A stretch of DNA of 64,000 nt from Bacteroidota bacterium (GTDB lineage Bacteria; Bacteroidota; Bacteroidia; Cytophagales; Cyclobacteriaceae), in NCBI GenBank assembly GCA_018267215.1, contig JAFDYX010000014.1:23261-87260 (forward strand). Direction: 5' to 3'. The notes under the pieces were generated by a model that was not told the origin of the DNA, did not search any database, and saw nothing but the letters and a program-made list of their open reading frames with translations. The first letter of the stretch is position 1. Every line of letters begins with the position of its first letter. Position numbers and translations under genes: made by a program. Shown here piece after piece: positions 9,476-18,428 of this stretch.

Positions 9476-9641
9476 TGCTTTCGTCTGATTTGTTGTTAAA
9501 GACGAAGCTGCGTTCGGATTATTTTAAATTGAAACAAAAATTCTGTAAAGTTGAAAACTGATTGGGTATGGCCGGTTGTGCAGTCTGTCATTCTTTAGAA
9601 TGTAAGCGGGCGCATAACCTAAAAAGCAGAAAAGACAACTC

Positions 9642-10433
9642 ATGCCGGAAATTAAATACGATACCAGCAATTTACAATACTATAAAAACGGAAACGGAGC
9701 TAAAACGATTCTTCTTTTTCATGGATTTGGACAAGACCATCACGCTTTTGATACGTGGATAGAAAGAATGAAGGGTGAATACACACTGTACGGGTTCGAT
9801 CTTTTTTTTCACGGAGCAAGCGACTGGCACGGCAGCCGGCCGGTAGAGAAAGAAGATTGGAAAAATATATTGGAAATCTTTTTCCAGCAGGAGAGCATTC
9901 ACGAATTTGAAATGGCGGGCTTCAGCTTGGGAGGAAAATTTGTGTTGGCTACGCTGGAAGCTTTTCCGCAGCGAGTAAAAAAAATCTGGCTGCTGGCGCC
10001 CGATGGTATCAAAATCAACTTTTGGTATCGCCTGGCTACTTATCCTTTATTAACAAGGGCGTTGTTCCACAGTTTTATTTTTAGGCCTAAAATATTTTTT
10101 GCACTCATCCATTTTTTTGATCGGTTTGGTCTGGCATCAAAATATTTATTGCGGTTTGCGTTATCGCAAATGGATACGGAAGAGAAGAGAAAGCGGGTGT
10201 ACCATAGCTGGATATATTTCCGTCATCTGCGTTTTGATATGCGCGAAGTGGCTGCACACATCAATTCGCATCACATACCACTTACTGTGTGTGTTGGCAA
10301 ACACGATAAAGTAATTCCGGCAAAGGATATGCACCGGCTGTTAAAGTTTGTGCCTCACGGTAAATTTGAAGTGCCTGATACAGGGCATAATCAACTGATA
10401 GAAAAGGTCTTTCCATATTTCGATAGAAAATAG
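9642..10433 (+). CDS. Alpha/beta hydrolase fold protein
   Basis: A 263-residue single-domain alpha/beta hydrolase. The oxyanion region is LLFHGFGQD (His27), the nucleophile elbow is GFSLGGKF (Ser95), the acid is Asp222 in VGKHDKVIP and the base is His249 in PDTGHNQL, so the catalytic triad is complete. No signal peptide, so it should act in the cytoplasm. Family members include esterases, lipases and C-C hydrolases; the substrate is not readable. The gene is divergent from the sigma-factor gene across a 166-bp gap that must hold both promoters. Confidence 0.85.
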   Translation: MPEIKYDTSNLQYYKNGNGAKTILLFHGFGQDHHAFDTWIERMKGEYTLYGFDLFFHGASDWHGSRPVEKEDWKNILEIFFQQESIHEFEMAGFSLGGKFVLATLEAFPQRVKKIWLLAPDGIKINFWYRLATYPLLTRALFHSFIFRPKIFFALIHFFDRFGLASKYLLRFALSQMDTEEKRKRVYHSWIYFRHLRFDMREVAAHINSHHIPLTVCVGKHDKVIPAKDMHRLLKFVPHGKFEVPDTGHNQLIEKVFPYFDRK

Positions 10434-10473
10434 TGGTGTACATTCATATCCGTAAAAAATAAAACTAAAAAAT

Positions 10474-10812
10474 ATGTCGCGATCAGCACCCCGGATGGAA
10501 CAGCAAGCAGCTATTAAGGCTGGCCTGTTCCATGTCTTGCCTGTTACAGAAAATGGTATGACCTACCAAATGGTATCAGAACAGACAGACCATCCGCGCA
10601 TGTGTAAACATATTTTAGTCGCTACCGATATAACTGGGAAAGTAAAATGGAGAACCACCGTACATCAGGTTATTTATATTGAGGAGTTGGAGGGCGATGT
10701 GCAAGATGTGTTTGTGGTGGATCTGTACCTGAAAGAAGAATATGTGGCAGTAAAACTTGAATATCGCGAACCGTACTATTTTAGCAAAGAAACGGGCATC
10801 AAAAAGAAGTGA
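10474..10812 (+). CDS. Conserved hypothetical protein, 112 residues
   Basis: An intact 112-codon frame with ATG at 10474, 40 bp after the hydrolase gene and in the same direction. The product has no signal or membrane segment; the middle is beta-rich (ILVATDITGKVKWRTTVHQV, then YIEELEGDVQDVFVVDLYL). I do not recognise a family. It precedes purL by about 110 bp. Codon use looks like that of neighbouring genes, so I take it to be real; function unknown. Confidence 0.65.
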   Translation: MSRSAPRMEQQAAIKAGLFHVLPVTENGMTYQMVSEQTDHPRMCKHILVATDITGKVKWRTTVHQVIYIEELEGDVQDVFVVDLYLKEEYVAVKLEYREPYYFSKETGIKKK

Positions 10813-10925
10813 CGATAGGTAAACAAGCATGACAGGGTAAACAAGAAAGATTGAGCCACCTTTTTTGCAGGCAAAATGCCTGCAATGGAAAAAATCGTGT
10901 TAATTTTGGGCTTACTTTTTTACCC

Positions 10926-13900
10926 ATGATTGTTTTCTTCCGTGCTGACGCCAACCTTCTTTACGCGGTCAGCACCAACCGCACGCTTGAAACCACAGAC
11001 TACGAAAAATTGATATGGCTCTTCGGAGGGGCAAAGCCGATTTCCGACAAGGAAGTACACGGAATTTTTATTGGCCCACGCAAGGAAATGGTAACTCCGT
11101 GGAGTACCAATGCGGTAGAAATCACCCAAACGATGGGCATTGCCGGTATCAGCCGTCTCGAAGAATTTTTTGAAGTGAACGATGCCCAGGCTCCGCACGA
11201 TGCCATGCTGCAACGGGTGTATAAAAATCTGGATCAGGAAATTTTTACAATCCATCATCAGCCCGAGCCGATTGTGGAGATTGACGACATAGCCGCCTAC
11301 AACCGCCAGGAAGGACTGGCGCTGAGCGATGAGGAAATTGATTATTTAAAAGATGTAAGCTGGAAGCTGGGGCGCAAACTTACCGACAGCGAAGTGTTTG
11401 GCTTCTCGCAAGTGAACAGCGAACATTGCCGCCATAAAATTTTTAACGGCACATTTATTATAGACGGCAAAGAAAAAGAGGCTACGCTTTTTCAGTTGAT
11501 CAAAAAAACATCAAAGGAAAACCCCAACTATCTGGTGTCGGCATACAAAGATAATGTAGCTTTTGTTCAGGGCCCGCGGGCAGAGCAGTTTGCTCCCGCC
11601 CGCCACGACCAGCCGGAGTTTTTTGAAACGAAAGATTTTGATTCCGTCCTTTCATTGAAAGCAGAGACACATAATTTTCCCACTACGGTTGAACCGTTTA
11701 ACGGAGCCGCTACCGGCTCGGGCGGAGAGATACGCGATAGGCTGGCGGGAGGGAAGGGATCGCTTCCTTTGGCAGGCACAGCCGTGTATATGACATCTTA
11801 CCCCCGGCTGGAAAATGGAAGGCCTTGGGAAAAAATTCCTCCCGCAAGAAAATGGTTGTACCAATCGCCATTAGAAATTCTGATCAAAGCATCAGATGGA
11901 GCCAGCGACTTTGGCAATAAGTTTGGCCAGCCGCTCATCTGCGGCAGCTTGCTCACGTTCGAGCACTTTGAGGGAAATAAAAAACTGGCATTTGATAAAG
12001 TTATCATGCTGGCGGGCGGCATCGGTTTTGGCAAAGCGAACGACAGCCAAAAAGAGAAACTAAAGCCGGGCGATAAAATTGTATTGCTGGGTGGTGACAA
12101 TTACCGCATCGGTATGGGTGGTGGGGCTGTGTCGTCTGTGGCCACTGGTGAAATGAGCAACCGCATAGAACTCAACGCGGTGCAGCGTTCTAATCCTGAA
12201 ATGCAAAAGCGCGTGATGAACACCATCCGCGCGATGGTAGAAGCTGCCGAAAACCCGATCGTCTCCATCCACGACCACGGAGCCGGTGGGCACTTGAATT
12301 GCTTTTCTGAATTGCTCGAAGAAACAGGAGGGACTATCCACATAGACCAACTGCCCGTAGGCGACCCTACGCTGTCTGACAAAGAAATCATCAGCAACGA
12401 ATCGCAGGAGCGAATGGGGCTGGCCATCGCAGAAAAACATATTGACCTGCTGAAGAAAATTTCTGATCGCGAGCGAGCGCCCATGTACACAGTAGGCACG
12501 GCTACGGGCGATCATCAATTAATTTTTTCGGATGCGAAAGACGGGCTGAAGCCCATCAACCTGAAGGTGGAACACTTATTCGGCTCTTCGCCCAAAACAA
12601 TCATCAGCGATAAAACAGAACCAATTTCTTTCGCTCCCGTCAGTTATGATCCTGAAAACCTGCACGAATATTTGTTGTCGGTTTTGCAATTGGAAGCCGT
12701 GGCGTGTAAAGACTGGCTGACCAACAAAGTAGATCGCTGCGTAACCGGCAAAGTAGCCACGCAGCAAACGTGTGGCGAACTGCAATTGCCGCTGAACAAT
12801 GTGGGAGTGATGGCATTGGATTTTGTAAGCCACAAAGGGGTGGCTACTTCCATCGGTCATGCTCCGGCTGTTTCTTTGATAGACCCGGTTGCCGGAAGCA
12901 AGATGGCGATAGCAAAAGCGTTGACAAACATCGTGTTTGCTCCGCTTACACACGGATTGAAAGGTGTGTCGCTGAGCGCCAACTGGATGTGGCCTGCCAA
13001 AAATGAAGGAGAAAACGCACGGCTTTATGAAGCCGTGGAGGCCGTGAGCACTTTTGCCTGCGAACTCGGAATTAATATTCCCACCGGAAAAGATTCGCTC
13101 TCGATGGCGCAGAAATATCCCGATGGATCGGTGGTGCTCTCACCGGGCACGGTCATCATATCTGCTATTGCCGAGGTGGAAGATATCCGCAGAACGGTTT
13201 CGCCCGATCTGAAAAATGTTCCGGCTTCCAAAATTATTTACATTGATTTTTCAAAAGATGAAAAAAAACTGGGTGGTAGTAGTTTCGGGCAGATAGTGAA
13301 CGCGCTCGGAAACGATGTTCCTACCATCCAACAAAATACTTATTTCATCAAAGCCTTTGAGGCAGTGCAGCAACTGATCAAAAATGATTTGGTGCTGTCC
13401 GGCCACGATATTTCTGCGGGCGGATTGATCACCACACTTTTAGAGATGTGTTTCCCTACACTGAAAATGGGAATGGACTTGAAGCTGGAAAATCTTGGAA
13501 GCGATCTGATCAAAATTCTTTTTGCAGAAAACCCGGGTGTTGTTTTACAGATAAACAAAATTGAGCAAGTAGCTAAAATACTGGAAGAAGCTGGAATTAA
13601 ATTTGAAACAATCGGAGAAACTGTACAAGATTCAAGATTCAACATCAAAAACTTAAAATCTGGAACTTGGAATTTGGAATCCTTGCGCAGCAAGTGGTTT
13701 CACACTTCCTTTCTGTTAGATAAAGTTCAGCGGCCGAAAGGTCATGCCGAAAAACGGAGAGATAATATTTTCAAGCAACCATTGAAATATAAATTCCAAA
13801 ACAAGTTTGACGGCAAACTTTCTACTTATCATTTAGACCCCAAACGAAAAACAAAATCCGGAATAACGGCAGCCATCATCCGCGAGAAAGGAGTAAACAG

Positions 13901-14609
13901 CGACCGCGAGATGGCCTATGCGCTTTACCTGGCAGGCTTTGATGTGAAAGATGTGCACATGACCGATTTGGTAACAGGCCGCGAAGATTTGAGCGAAGTA
14001 AACCTGATTGTATTTGTAGGCGGTTTTAGCAACAGCGATGTGCTGGGCGCTGCCAAAGGATGGGCAGGCGCGTTTTTGTACAACCCGCGCGCCAAAGCAG
14101 CACTCGATAATTTTTACAAGCGAGATGATACGCTGAGCTTGGGCGTATGCAATGGTTGCCAACTGATGATGGAACTGGGTTTGCTTTATCCTGAATGGCA
14201 AGAAAAAATGCACCACAACGACTCGGGCAAATTTGAATGCCAGTTTTTGACTATTGATATTCCTCAAAATAATTCAGTGATGCTTTCCAGTCTGGCAGGT
14301 ACTCGTTTGGGGGTTTGGATGGCGCACGGGGAAGGTAAGTTTAAACTTTCGCCCGATTCGTCAGTCTATAGGGTTGCTGCAACCTACTCCTATGATGACT
14401 ACCCCGCAAACCCCAATGGCTCCGACCGATCGGTGGCTGCCTTGTATTCAAAAGATGGACGCCATCTGGCCATTATGCCACACATCGAGCGTTCGCTCTT
14501 CCCGTGGAACTGGCCTCATTATACCCGCGATAAAAAAGCTGATGAGGTGGGCCCTTGGATGGAAGCATTTGCTAATGCCAAACAGTGGATACAACAAAAA
14601 ACCAAGTAG
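10926..14609 (+). CDS. purL: Phosphoribosylformylglycinamidine synthase
   Basis: A 1227-residue large-type PurL (FGAM synthase), which makes FGAM from FGAR, ATP and glutamine in the fourth step of purine synthesis. It has an N-terminal PurS-like domain, a duplicated AIRS-like synthase core (NSEHCRHKIF, AETHNFPT, GDKIVLLGGDNYRIGMGGGA) and a C-terminal glutamine amidotransferase with the nucleophile Cys1075 in LGVCNGCQLM and the catalytic His region PHIERSLFPW. I start at ATG 10926 (MIVFFRADANLLYAV) because the 25 codons upstream do not resemble PurL. Residues about 901-919 are encoded by a heptamer array (see repeat at 13626). Confidence 0.96.
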   Translation: MIVFFRADANLLYAVSTNRTLETTDYEKLIWLFGGAKPISDKEVHGIFIGPRKEMVTPWSTNAVEITQTMGIAGISRLEEFFEVNDAQAPHDAMLQRVYKNLDQEIFTIHHQPEPIVEIDDIAAYNRQEGLALSDEEIDYLKDVSWKLGRKLTDSEVFGFSQVNSEHCRHKIFNGTFIIDGKEKEATLFQLIKKTSKENPNYLVSAYKDNVAFVQGPRAEQFAPARHDQPEFFETKDFDSVLSLKAETHNFPTTVEPFNGAATGSGGEIRDRLAGGKGSLPLAGTAVYMTSYPRLENGRPWEKIPPARKWLYQSPLEILIKASDGASDFGNKFGQPLICGSLLTFEHFEGNKKLAFDKVIMLAGGIGFGKANDSQKEKLKPGDKIVLLGGDNYRIGMGGGAVSSVATGEMSNRIELNAVQRSNPEMQKRVMNTIRAMVEAAENPIVSIHDHGAGGHLNCFSELLEETGGTIHIDQLPVGDPTLSDKEIISNESQERMGLAIAEKHIDLLKKISDRERAPMYTVGTATGDHQLIFSDAKDGLKPINLKVEHLFGSSPKTIISDKTEPISFAPVSYDPENLHEYLLSVLQLEAVACKDWLTNKVDRCVTGKVATQQTCGELQLPLNNVGVMALDFVSHKGVATSIGHAPAVSLIDPVAGSKMAIAKALTNIVFAPLTHGLKGVSLSANWMWPAKNEGENARLYEAVEAVSTFACELGINIPTGKDSLSMAQKYPDGSVVLSPGTVIISAIAEVEDIRRTVSPDLKNVPASKIIYIDFSKDEKKLGGSSFGQIVNALGNDVPTIQQNTYFIKAFEAVQQLIKNDLVLSGHDISAGGLITTLLEMCFPTLKMGMDLKLENLGSDLIKILFAENPGVVLQINKIEQVAKILEEAGIKFETIGETVQDSRFNIKNLKSGTWNLESLRSKWFHTSFLLDKVQRPKGHAEKRRDNIFKQPLKYKFQNKFDGKLSTYHLDPKRKTKSGITAAIIREKGVNSDREMAYALYLAGFDVKDVHMTDLVTGREDLSEVNLIVFVGGFSNSDVLGAAKGWAGAFLYNPRAKAALDNFYKRDDTLSLGVCNGCQLMMELGLLYPEWQEKMHHNDSGKFECQFLTIDIPQNNSVMLSSLAGTRLGVWMAHGEGKFKLSPDSSVYRVAATYSYDDYPANPNGSDRSVAALYSKDGRHLAIMPHIERSLFPWNWPHYTRDKKADEVGPWMEAFANAKQWIQQKTK
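13626..13681. repeat. Heptamer array inside purL
   Basis: Eight gapless 7-bp units lie within the purL reading frame: CAAGATT, CAAGATT, CAACATC, AAAAACT, TAAAATC, TGGAACT, TGGAATT, TGGAATC. They encode residues about 901-919 (QDSRFNIKNLKSGTWNLES), at the end of the synthase core before the amidotransferase. The composition matches the intergenic heptamer arrays of this window rather than the surrounding GC-richer coding sequence. The reading frame stays open. Confidence 0.75.
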
Positions 14610-14610
14610 T

Positions 14611-15825
14611 TTGAAATTCTTCTTCTTACTTTTTTTTAGCTTGATTTCCATGTCATCCATCGCGCAGGATTCTATTCGCAGCGTTGGTATTGACAGTTCG
14701 AAACTTCGCGACCTAAGCGACCTGTTCCGCAAAAAAAAGAAAGCAACAAAAAAGAAAGTAGAGGTAGCCGTAGCTCCCGATTTCACTTATTTGCCGGCTG
14801 CCGGCTACTCCATGCAAACAGGATTTGCCGGAGTGGTAACTGCCAATCTTTCATTCAGGCTTGCCAAGGGCAAAGATGCCAAACAATCAACCATTAATAC
14901 CAGTTTCACTTATTCGCAATACAACCAAACTATTTTACCGTTGATGGCCAACGTTTGGAGCAAAAACGGAAAATGGAACTACATCGTAGATTGGCGGTAT
15001 ATGAACTACCCATCGCCTACCTGGGGGCTGGCCGGCAGGAGAGACCCTAATGACAAGAGTGGTACCGGAGACGGCTATACTATCAATTTTAAATATTGGA
15101 AAATCCACCAGATGATATTGCGGGCGATCTCAAAAAATGTCTTTTTGGGAACCGGTTATTATTACGACAAATACACTGATATCAGCGAATTAGATTCTCA
15201 CGGCCAACCGGCTCCACCCGATACATACCTCAAAAAACAAGGACTTACCACCCGCGATGAAGTGGGCATTGGCATACCCTTTCGTTTTCTGCTCGACTCC
15301 AGACGGAACCAACTGAACCCCAATCAAGGATGGTATGTAAGCGTTACCTGGCGCGACAATTTAGTATCGCTGGGCAGCAAAAAAAATTGGCAATCGTTGG
15401 TGATTGATGTTCGTAAATATTTTCAGATCACTCGTTCAGGCAACACATTGGCTTTTTGGGCATACTCATGGCGCAGCGCAAAAGGCACTCCGTACCTGAT
15501 GCTGCCCAGCACCGGCTGGGATGATTTTTACAACACCGGACGCGGCTACATTCAAGGTCGGTTTAGAAGTAATTCCATGAACTATCTGGAGGGCGAGTAC
15601 CGTTTCCGTATATCGCGGAGCGGCTTGTTGGGTATGGTCATCTTTGCCAATGTGCAGTCGTATAAAGAGAATCTGATTTCAGGCAAGAATTTGTTTGCCC
15701 CGGCAGCTGGTACCGGCCTTCGCATCAAACTTAATAAAAACTCAGGCGCCAATCTCTGCATTGATTATGGAATTGGTCAGAATGGGTCGCAGGGATTTTT
15801 TGTGAACCTGGGCGAAGTGTTTTAA
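14611..15825 (+). CDS. Outer membrane protein, BamA/TamA (D15)-like barrel
   Basis: A 404-residue exported protein starting at TTG 14611, one base after the purL stop. The start is set by a good signal peptide (KFFFLLFFSLISMSSIAQ, cleavage before DS); frames further upstream read antisense-like purL sequence. A Lys-rich segment (RKKKKATKKKVEVA) follows, then a beta-barrel of alternating aromatic strands with motifs typical of Bacteroidota surface-antigen barrels (GIGIPFRFLLDSRRNQLNP, GRGYIQGRFRSNSMNYLEGE, EYRFRISRSGLLG). No POTRA domain is seen, so it is only the barrel type. Function unknown; an envelope role is likely. Confidence 0.8.
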   Translation: MKFFFLLFFSLISMSSIAQDSIRSVGIDSSKLRDLSDLFRKKKKATKKKVEVAVAPDFTYLPAAGYSMQTGFAGVVTANLSFRLAKGKDAKQSTINTSFTYSQYNQTILPLMANVWSKNGKWNYIVDWRYMNYPSPTWGLAGRRDPNDKSGTGDGYTINFKYWKIHQMILRAISKNVFLGTGYYYDKYTDISELDSHGQPAPPDTYLKKQGLTTRDEVGIGIPFRFLLDSRRNQLNPNQGWYVSVTWRDNLVSLGSKKNWQSLVIDVRKYFQITRSGNTLAFWAYSWRSAKGTPYLMLPSTGWDDFYNTGRGYIQGRFRSNSMNYLEGEYRFRISRSGLLGMVIFANVQSYKENLISGKNLFAPAAGTGLRIKLNKNSGANLCIDYGIGQNGSQGFFVNLGEVF

Positions 15826-15852
15826 ACTATCCTTAGGATAGTTTAAAATTTT
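15821..15852 (+). terminator. Rho-independent terminator
   Basis: A perfect 12-bp stem, TTTAAACTATCC with GGATAGTTTAAA, loop TTA, followed by ATTTTT. The left arm starts inside the last codon and stop codon of the outer-membrane protein gene, so the transcript from purL onwards should end here. Confidence 0.85.
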
Positions 15853-15990
15853 TCTTAAAAAAATAGGACAACTTCTATTTTTCATCGGTAGGTAGCTGCA
15901 AACACCGCATCATTTTTTGCAAAATCCCAAAAAAAGGGGAGAGGTTCTGCTTCACAACTTTCCATGTTTGTTGAATAAACAACAAACTCT

Positions 15991-16746
15991 ATGAAAAAAA
16001 TAAATTTCGTCATTGCTATTCTGTTGGCTGGGATGTTTTCGTGTTCAAAAAACAGTTCCAACAATCCTGCACCGGCTTTGCAAAATGCAAAAGTGGCCGT
16101 AGTAACCATTCAACCACCGGCTGCGCTAAATACTTATGCACAGAGCAACACGTATGCAGCAACAGTTGTCGGTTATGTTCAAGCCGCCAATGGAATAGCC
16201 ACATTTACATCTATGTTGGCCGTTCCGCCCGGAGGTACTAACTCAGCAAAAATACAGGCATCCAATGCACGGGTGGCGGCCACGGCTTCTACTACACAAA
16301 CGTGGGTTTATACAAATACTCAAACTGGTGAATCCGCAGGGTATCAGGTTACCGATGAAGGAACTTCTTACTTATGGGAGTATTTCTACAGGGCGTCATC
16401 CACGGCAAATTGGCTTAAAGCTATTAATGCCACAGAAGCGAAAGACGGCAGTACCGGAGACCTGAAGGCGTATGATTACCAAGGTACTAATCCAAGTTTT
16501 GTTACCGCAGAATATAACTGGGTTAAAACAGCCAATCTATACACTTTTACCTATACGGATAATTCGGGTGGTGACTATTTTGTTATTACCATGAACAATG
16601 ATACGTCAGGTACCATTAGTGGTTACAATGGTGTTGGCACAAATGCTGTGCTTAGTTATAAATACACATGGGGTGCAGATGGACGCGGCACCTGGACAAT
16701 TTATGGCTCGGATGGCATAACCGTCAGCAGCAACGGAACGTGGTAG
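15991..16746 (+). CDS. Lipoprotein of unknown function
   Basis: A 251-residue protein with a type II signal: hydrophobic stretch 4-14 and lipobox AGMFSC at Cys18, followed by an Asn/Ser-rich linker (SKNSSNNPAP). The mature region is Thr/Ala/Tyr-rich and beta-like, with repeated YTFTYTDNSGGDYF and YNGVGTNAVLSYKYTWG stretches, and ends in a Gly-rich segment. I do not recognise a family. It stands alone between two terminators' worth of sequence, upstream of a small barrel gene. The 165-bp region before it contains the terminator at 15821 and presumably its promoter. Confidence 0.7.
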   Translation: MKKINFVIAILLAGMFSCSKNSSNNPAPALQNAKVAVVTIQPPAALNTYAQSNTYAATVVGYVQAANGIATFTSMLAVPPGGTNSAKIQASNARVAATASTTQTWVYTNTQTGESAGYQVTDEGTSYLWEYFYRASSTANWLKAINATEAKDGSTGDLKAYDYQGTNPSFVTAEYNWVKTANLYTFTYTDNSGGDYFVITMNNDTSGTISGYNGVGTNAVLSYKYTWGADGRGTWTIYGSDGITVSSNGTW

Positions 16747-16762
16747 AAATCACGAAAACACC

Positions 16763-16770
16763 TATATTTG
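16763..16770 (+). promoter_or_regulatory. Candidate -7 element (TATATTTG)
   Basis: TATATTTG matches the Bacteroidota -7 consensus TAnnTTTG and lies 35 bp before the start codon of the barrel protein at 16805. No TTG -33 element at the usual spacing is evident, so this is only a partial match. Confidence 0.4.
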
Positions 16771-16804
16771 TTACATTAATTTCTATAACTAAACACAAAC
16801 TATT

Positions 16805-17341
16805 ATGAAATTGAATCAGAAAATTACTGTCGTGATGTTCGCATTTGCCGCGCTGGTTATGTTTACCGCTGGTAGCGCTTTCGCCCAGAAAGGCGAGTTC
16901 TCGGGTGGCCTTGAATTAGGTCTGCCGATGGGCAATTTTGGTGATGCAGCTAATATTGGCATTGGTGCTTCCGCAAGGTACGAAGCTCCTATTCAGGACA
17001 AACTGAATTGGACAGGTAACCTTGGATACTTGCATTTTGGTTCGAAGGGTTCAGGCTCAGGTGTTTCAGCATCGTATGGTATGATACCCATTCAAGGTGG
17101 TATCAAGTATTATTTTGACAAAAGCAACAGCGGGTTTTATGCCGGTGCCAATTTAGGATTTACCATTTTGTCCGCTTCCGTATCTGTTAATGGTTACTCA
17201 GCTTCAAGTTCTTCAACTTACTTTTCATTTGCCCCCGGTGCCGGTTATCGGATAAACAACTTGGATTTTGGAGCATTATTCCAGATCGTATCTGATGCAA
17301 ATTATTTTAACATTCGCGCTGCTTACGTGTTTGGTAAATAA
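16805..17341 (+). CDS. Outer membrane beta-barrel protein (OmpW/OmpA-like, porin family)
   Basis: A 178-residue exported protein. The signal peptide is clear (hydrophobic 10-24, cleavage after GSAFA at about 27). The mature chain is a small eight-strand-type barrel: alternating strands such as GGLELGLPMGNFG, GFYAGANLGFTIL and STYFSFAPGAGYRI, ending in the aromatic-containing AAYVFGK. Members of this class are common, abundant Bacteroidota surface proteins with no fixed function. The gene has its own promoter candidate and a strong terminator, so it is likely monocistronic. Confidence 0.8.
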   Translation: MKLNQKITVVMFAFAALVMFTAGSAFAQKGEFSGGLELGLPMGNFGDAANIGIGASARYEAPIQDKLNWTGNLGYLHFGSKGSGSGVSASYGMIPIQGGIKYYFDKSNSGFYAGANLGFTILSASVSVNGYSASSSSTYFSFAPGAGYRINNLDFGALFQIVSDANYFNIRAAYVFGK

Positions 17342-17361
17342 TATAATTAGATCTCATCAAA

Positions 17362-17394
17362 AGAGGCTGCCCCAAAAAGGCGGCCTCTTTTTTT
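17362..17394 (+). terminator. Rho-independent terminator
   Basis: A 10-bp stem AGAGGCTGCC with GGCGGCCTCT (one T:G wobble), loop CCAAAAA, then seven T residues. It closes the barrel gene at 16805-17341. The T run abuts the stop of the convergent yebC gene, so it may act on both strands only in the plus direction efficiently. Confidence 0.9.
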
Positions 17395-18100
17395 AGGCCA
17401 GATTATGATACACGCTCTGCACATCATCATCTTCTTCAATAGCTTCTATGCACTTCAGCACTTCGTCTTGCTCGGCCTCGCTCAGTTCTTTGGTGGTGGT
17501 GGGTACGTATTGTAGTGAAGAACTTTTGGCATCTAATTTTTTCGATTCCAGATATTTTTGAAAGTGGCCAAACTCGGTAAACTTGGTGTAAACGGTAGTC
17601 TCTTCTTCCTCCTGCTGGATGTCTTCCGCGCCTGCGTCAATCAAATCCAGTTCTATTTCTTCCAGATTTAATTTGGAAGGTTCAAACTTAAAAACACCTT
17701 TTCGCTCGAACATAAATGCTACCGAGCCGGAGTTGCCCATGTTGCCTCCGTTTTTAGAAAAATGAAGACGTATGTTGGCCACCGTTCGGGTGGGGTTGTC
17801 GGTGGCACACTCTACCACCACCGGTACGCCATGTGGGGCATAGCCTTCGTAGATAACTTCCTGAAAATCTTTTTCTTCTTTGGATGAAGCCCTCTTAATA
17901 GCCGACTCCACGCGGTCTTTGGGCATATTCACCCCCTTGGCATTCTGAATGGCCATCCGCAGTTTCGGGTTGTTGTCGGGGTTGGGGCCGCCCTGCTTCA
18001 CGGCAATGGCAATGTCTTTCCCGATGCGCGTAAATGCCTTCGCCATTTTATCGAAGCGCGCAAACATCTTGTGTTTCCTTTTTTCAAAAATACGTCCCAT
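17393..18100 (-). CDS. YebC/PmpR family DNA-binding regulator
   Basis: A 235-residue protein of the YebC (TACO1) family. The conserved core is present: IGKDIAIAVKQGGPNPDNNP at about 27-46, NMPKDRVESAIKRAS, the EVIYEGYAPHGVPVVVEC strand, and RLHFSKNGGNMGNSGSVAFM. Family members bind DNA or, in recent work, assist translation through ribosomes stalled at proline stretches. The N-terminus (MGRIFEKRKHKMFARFDKMA) is the Bacteroidota variant of the usual MAGHSKW. It is convergent with the barrel gene. The family call is firm; the exact role is not. Confidence 0.92.
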   Translation of the reverse strand: MGRIFEKRKHKMFARFDKMAKAFTRIGKDIAIAVKQGGPNPDNNPKLRMAIQNAKGVNMPKDRVESAIKRASSKEEKDFQEVIYEGYAPHGVPVVVECATDNPTRTVANIRLHFSKNGGNMGNSGSVAFMFERKGVFKFEPSKLNLEEIELDLIDAGAEDIQQEEEETTVYTKFTEFGHFQKYLESKKLDAKSSSLQYVPTTTKELSEAEQDEVLKCIEAIEEDDDVQSVYHNLA

Positions 18101-18139
18101 GTGTGTTGAGGTGTTAAGCGCGGTAAAAATAATAGGAAT

Positions 18140-18188
18140 AGTCGATAGTGCATAGTCCGCAGTTGATAGACCACAGTCTATCGCCTAT
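18140..18188. repeat. Degenerate heptamer array
   Basis: Seven gapless 7-bp units: AGTCGAT, AGTGCAT, AGTCCGC, AGTTGAT, AGACCAC, AGTCTAT, CGCCTAT. It fills the gap upstream of yebC and before the small Lys-rich gene. No hairpin terminator or gene overlaps it. Confidence 0.65.
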
Positions 18189-18242
18189 TGATTATCGGCT
18201 CGGGACTTTCTATTTTTGGCTTACAACTAAACACCAATCGCT

Positions 18243-18350
18243 ATGTCAAAAGGAATGGACAAAAAGAAAGAAACGAAAAAGCAACCGAAAAAATCGTTAA
18301 AAGAAAAGCGCGAAGAAAAGCGCGCCAAGCGCGATCAACGCAACGGCTGA
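18243..18350 (+). CDS. Small Lys-rich protein, 35 residues (MSKGMDKKKE type)
   Basis: A 35-codon gene: it begins MSKGMDKKKETKKQPKKSLK, continues EKREEKRAKRDQRNG and stops at TGA 18348-18350. The MSKGMD start followed by a Lys/Glu-rich helix matches a small conserved hypothetical family that I have seen in many Bacteria. It is bounded upstream by a heptamer array and downstream by a perfect hairpin terminator 18 bp after the stop, so it is a self-contained transcription unit. Its strongly basic composition suggests nucleic-acid or ribosome contact, but no function is known to me. A longer frame from 18188 in another phase is a shadow. Confidence 0.7.
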   Translation: MSKGMDKKKETKKQPKKSLKEKREEKRAKRDQRNG

Positions 18351-18368
18351 TACTTTCATTCGTTGGTT

Positions 18369-18400
18369 AAGCACTCCTTGATGCAAGGAGTGCTTTATTT
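18369..18400 (+). terminator. Rho-independent terminator
   Basis: A perfect 12-bp stem AAGCACTCCTTG with CAAGGAGTGCTT, loop ATG, followed by TATTTTT. It ends the transcript of the small Lys-rich gene. Confidence 0.9.
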
Positions 18401-18428
18401 TTCATTCAACTGAAAAGCAGTATGTGTA

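Noticed and set aside
10851-10925. Longer purL start at 10851
   Set aside because: The 25 added residues do not resemble the PurL N-terminus; ATG 10926 matches it.
14374-14610. Extended N-terminus of the outer membrane protein overlapping purL
   Set aside because: The residues upstream of TTG 14611 are an out-of-frame read of purL; the signal peptide begins at 14611.
18188-18370. 60-codon frame over the small Lys-rich gene
   Set aside because: It is the other phase of the 35-codon gene, which has a family-type start and a terminator.
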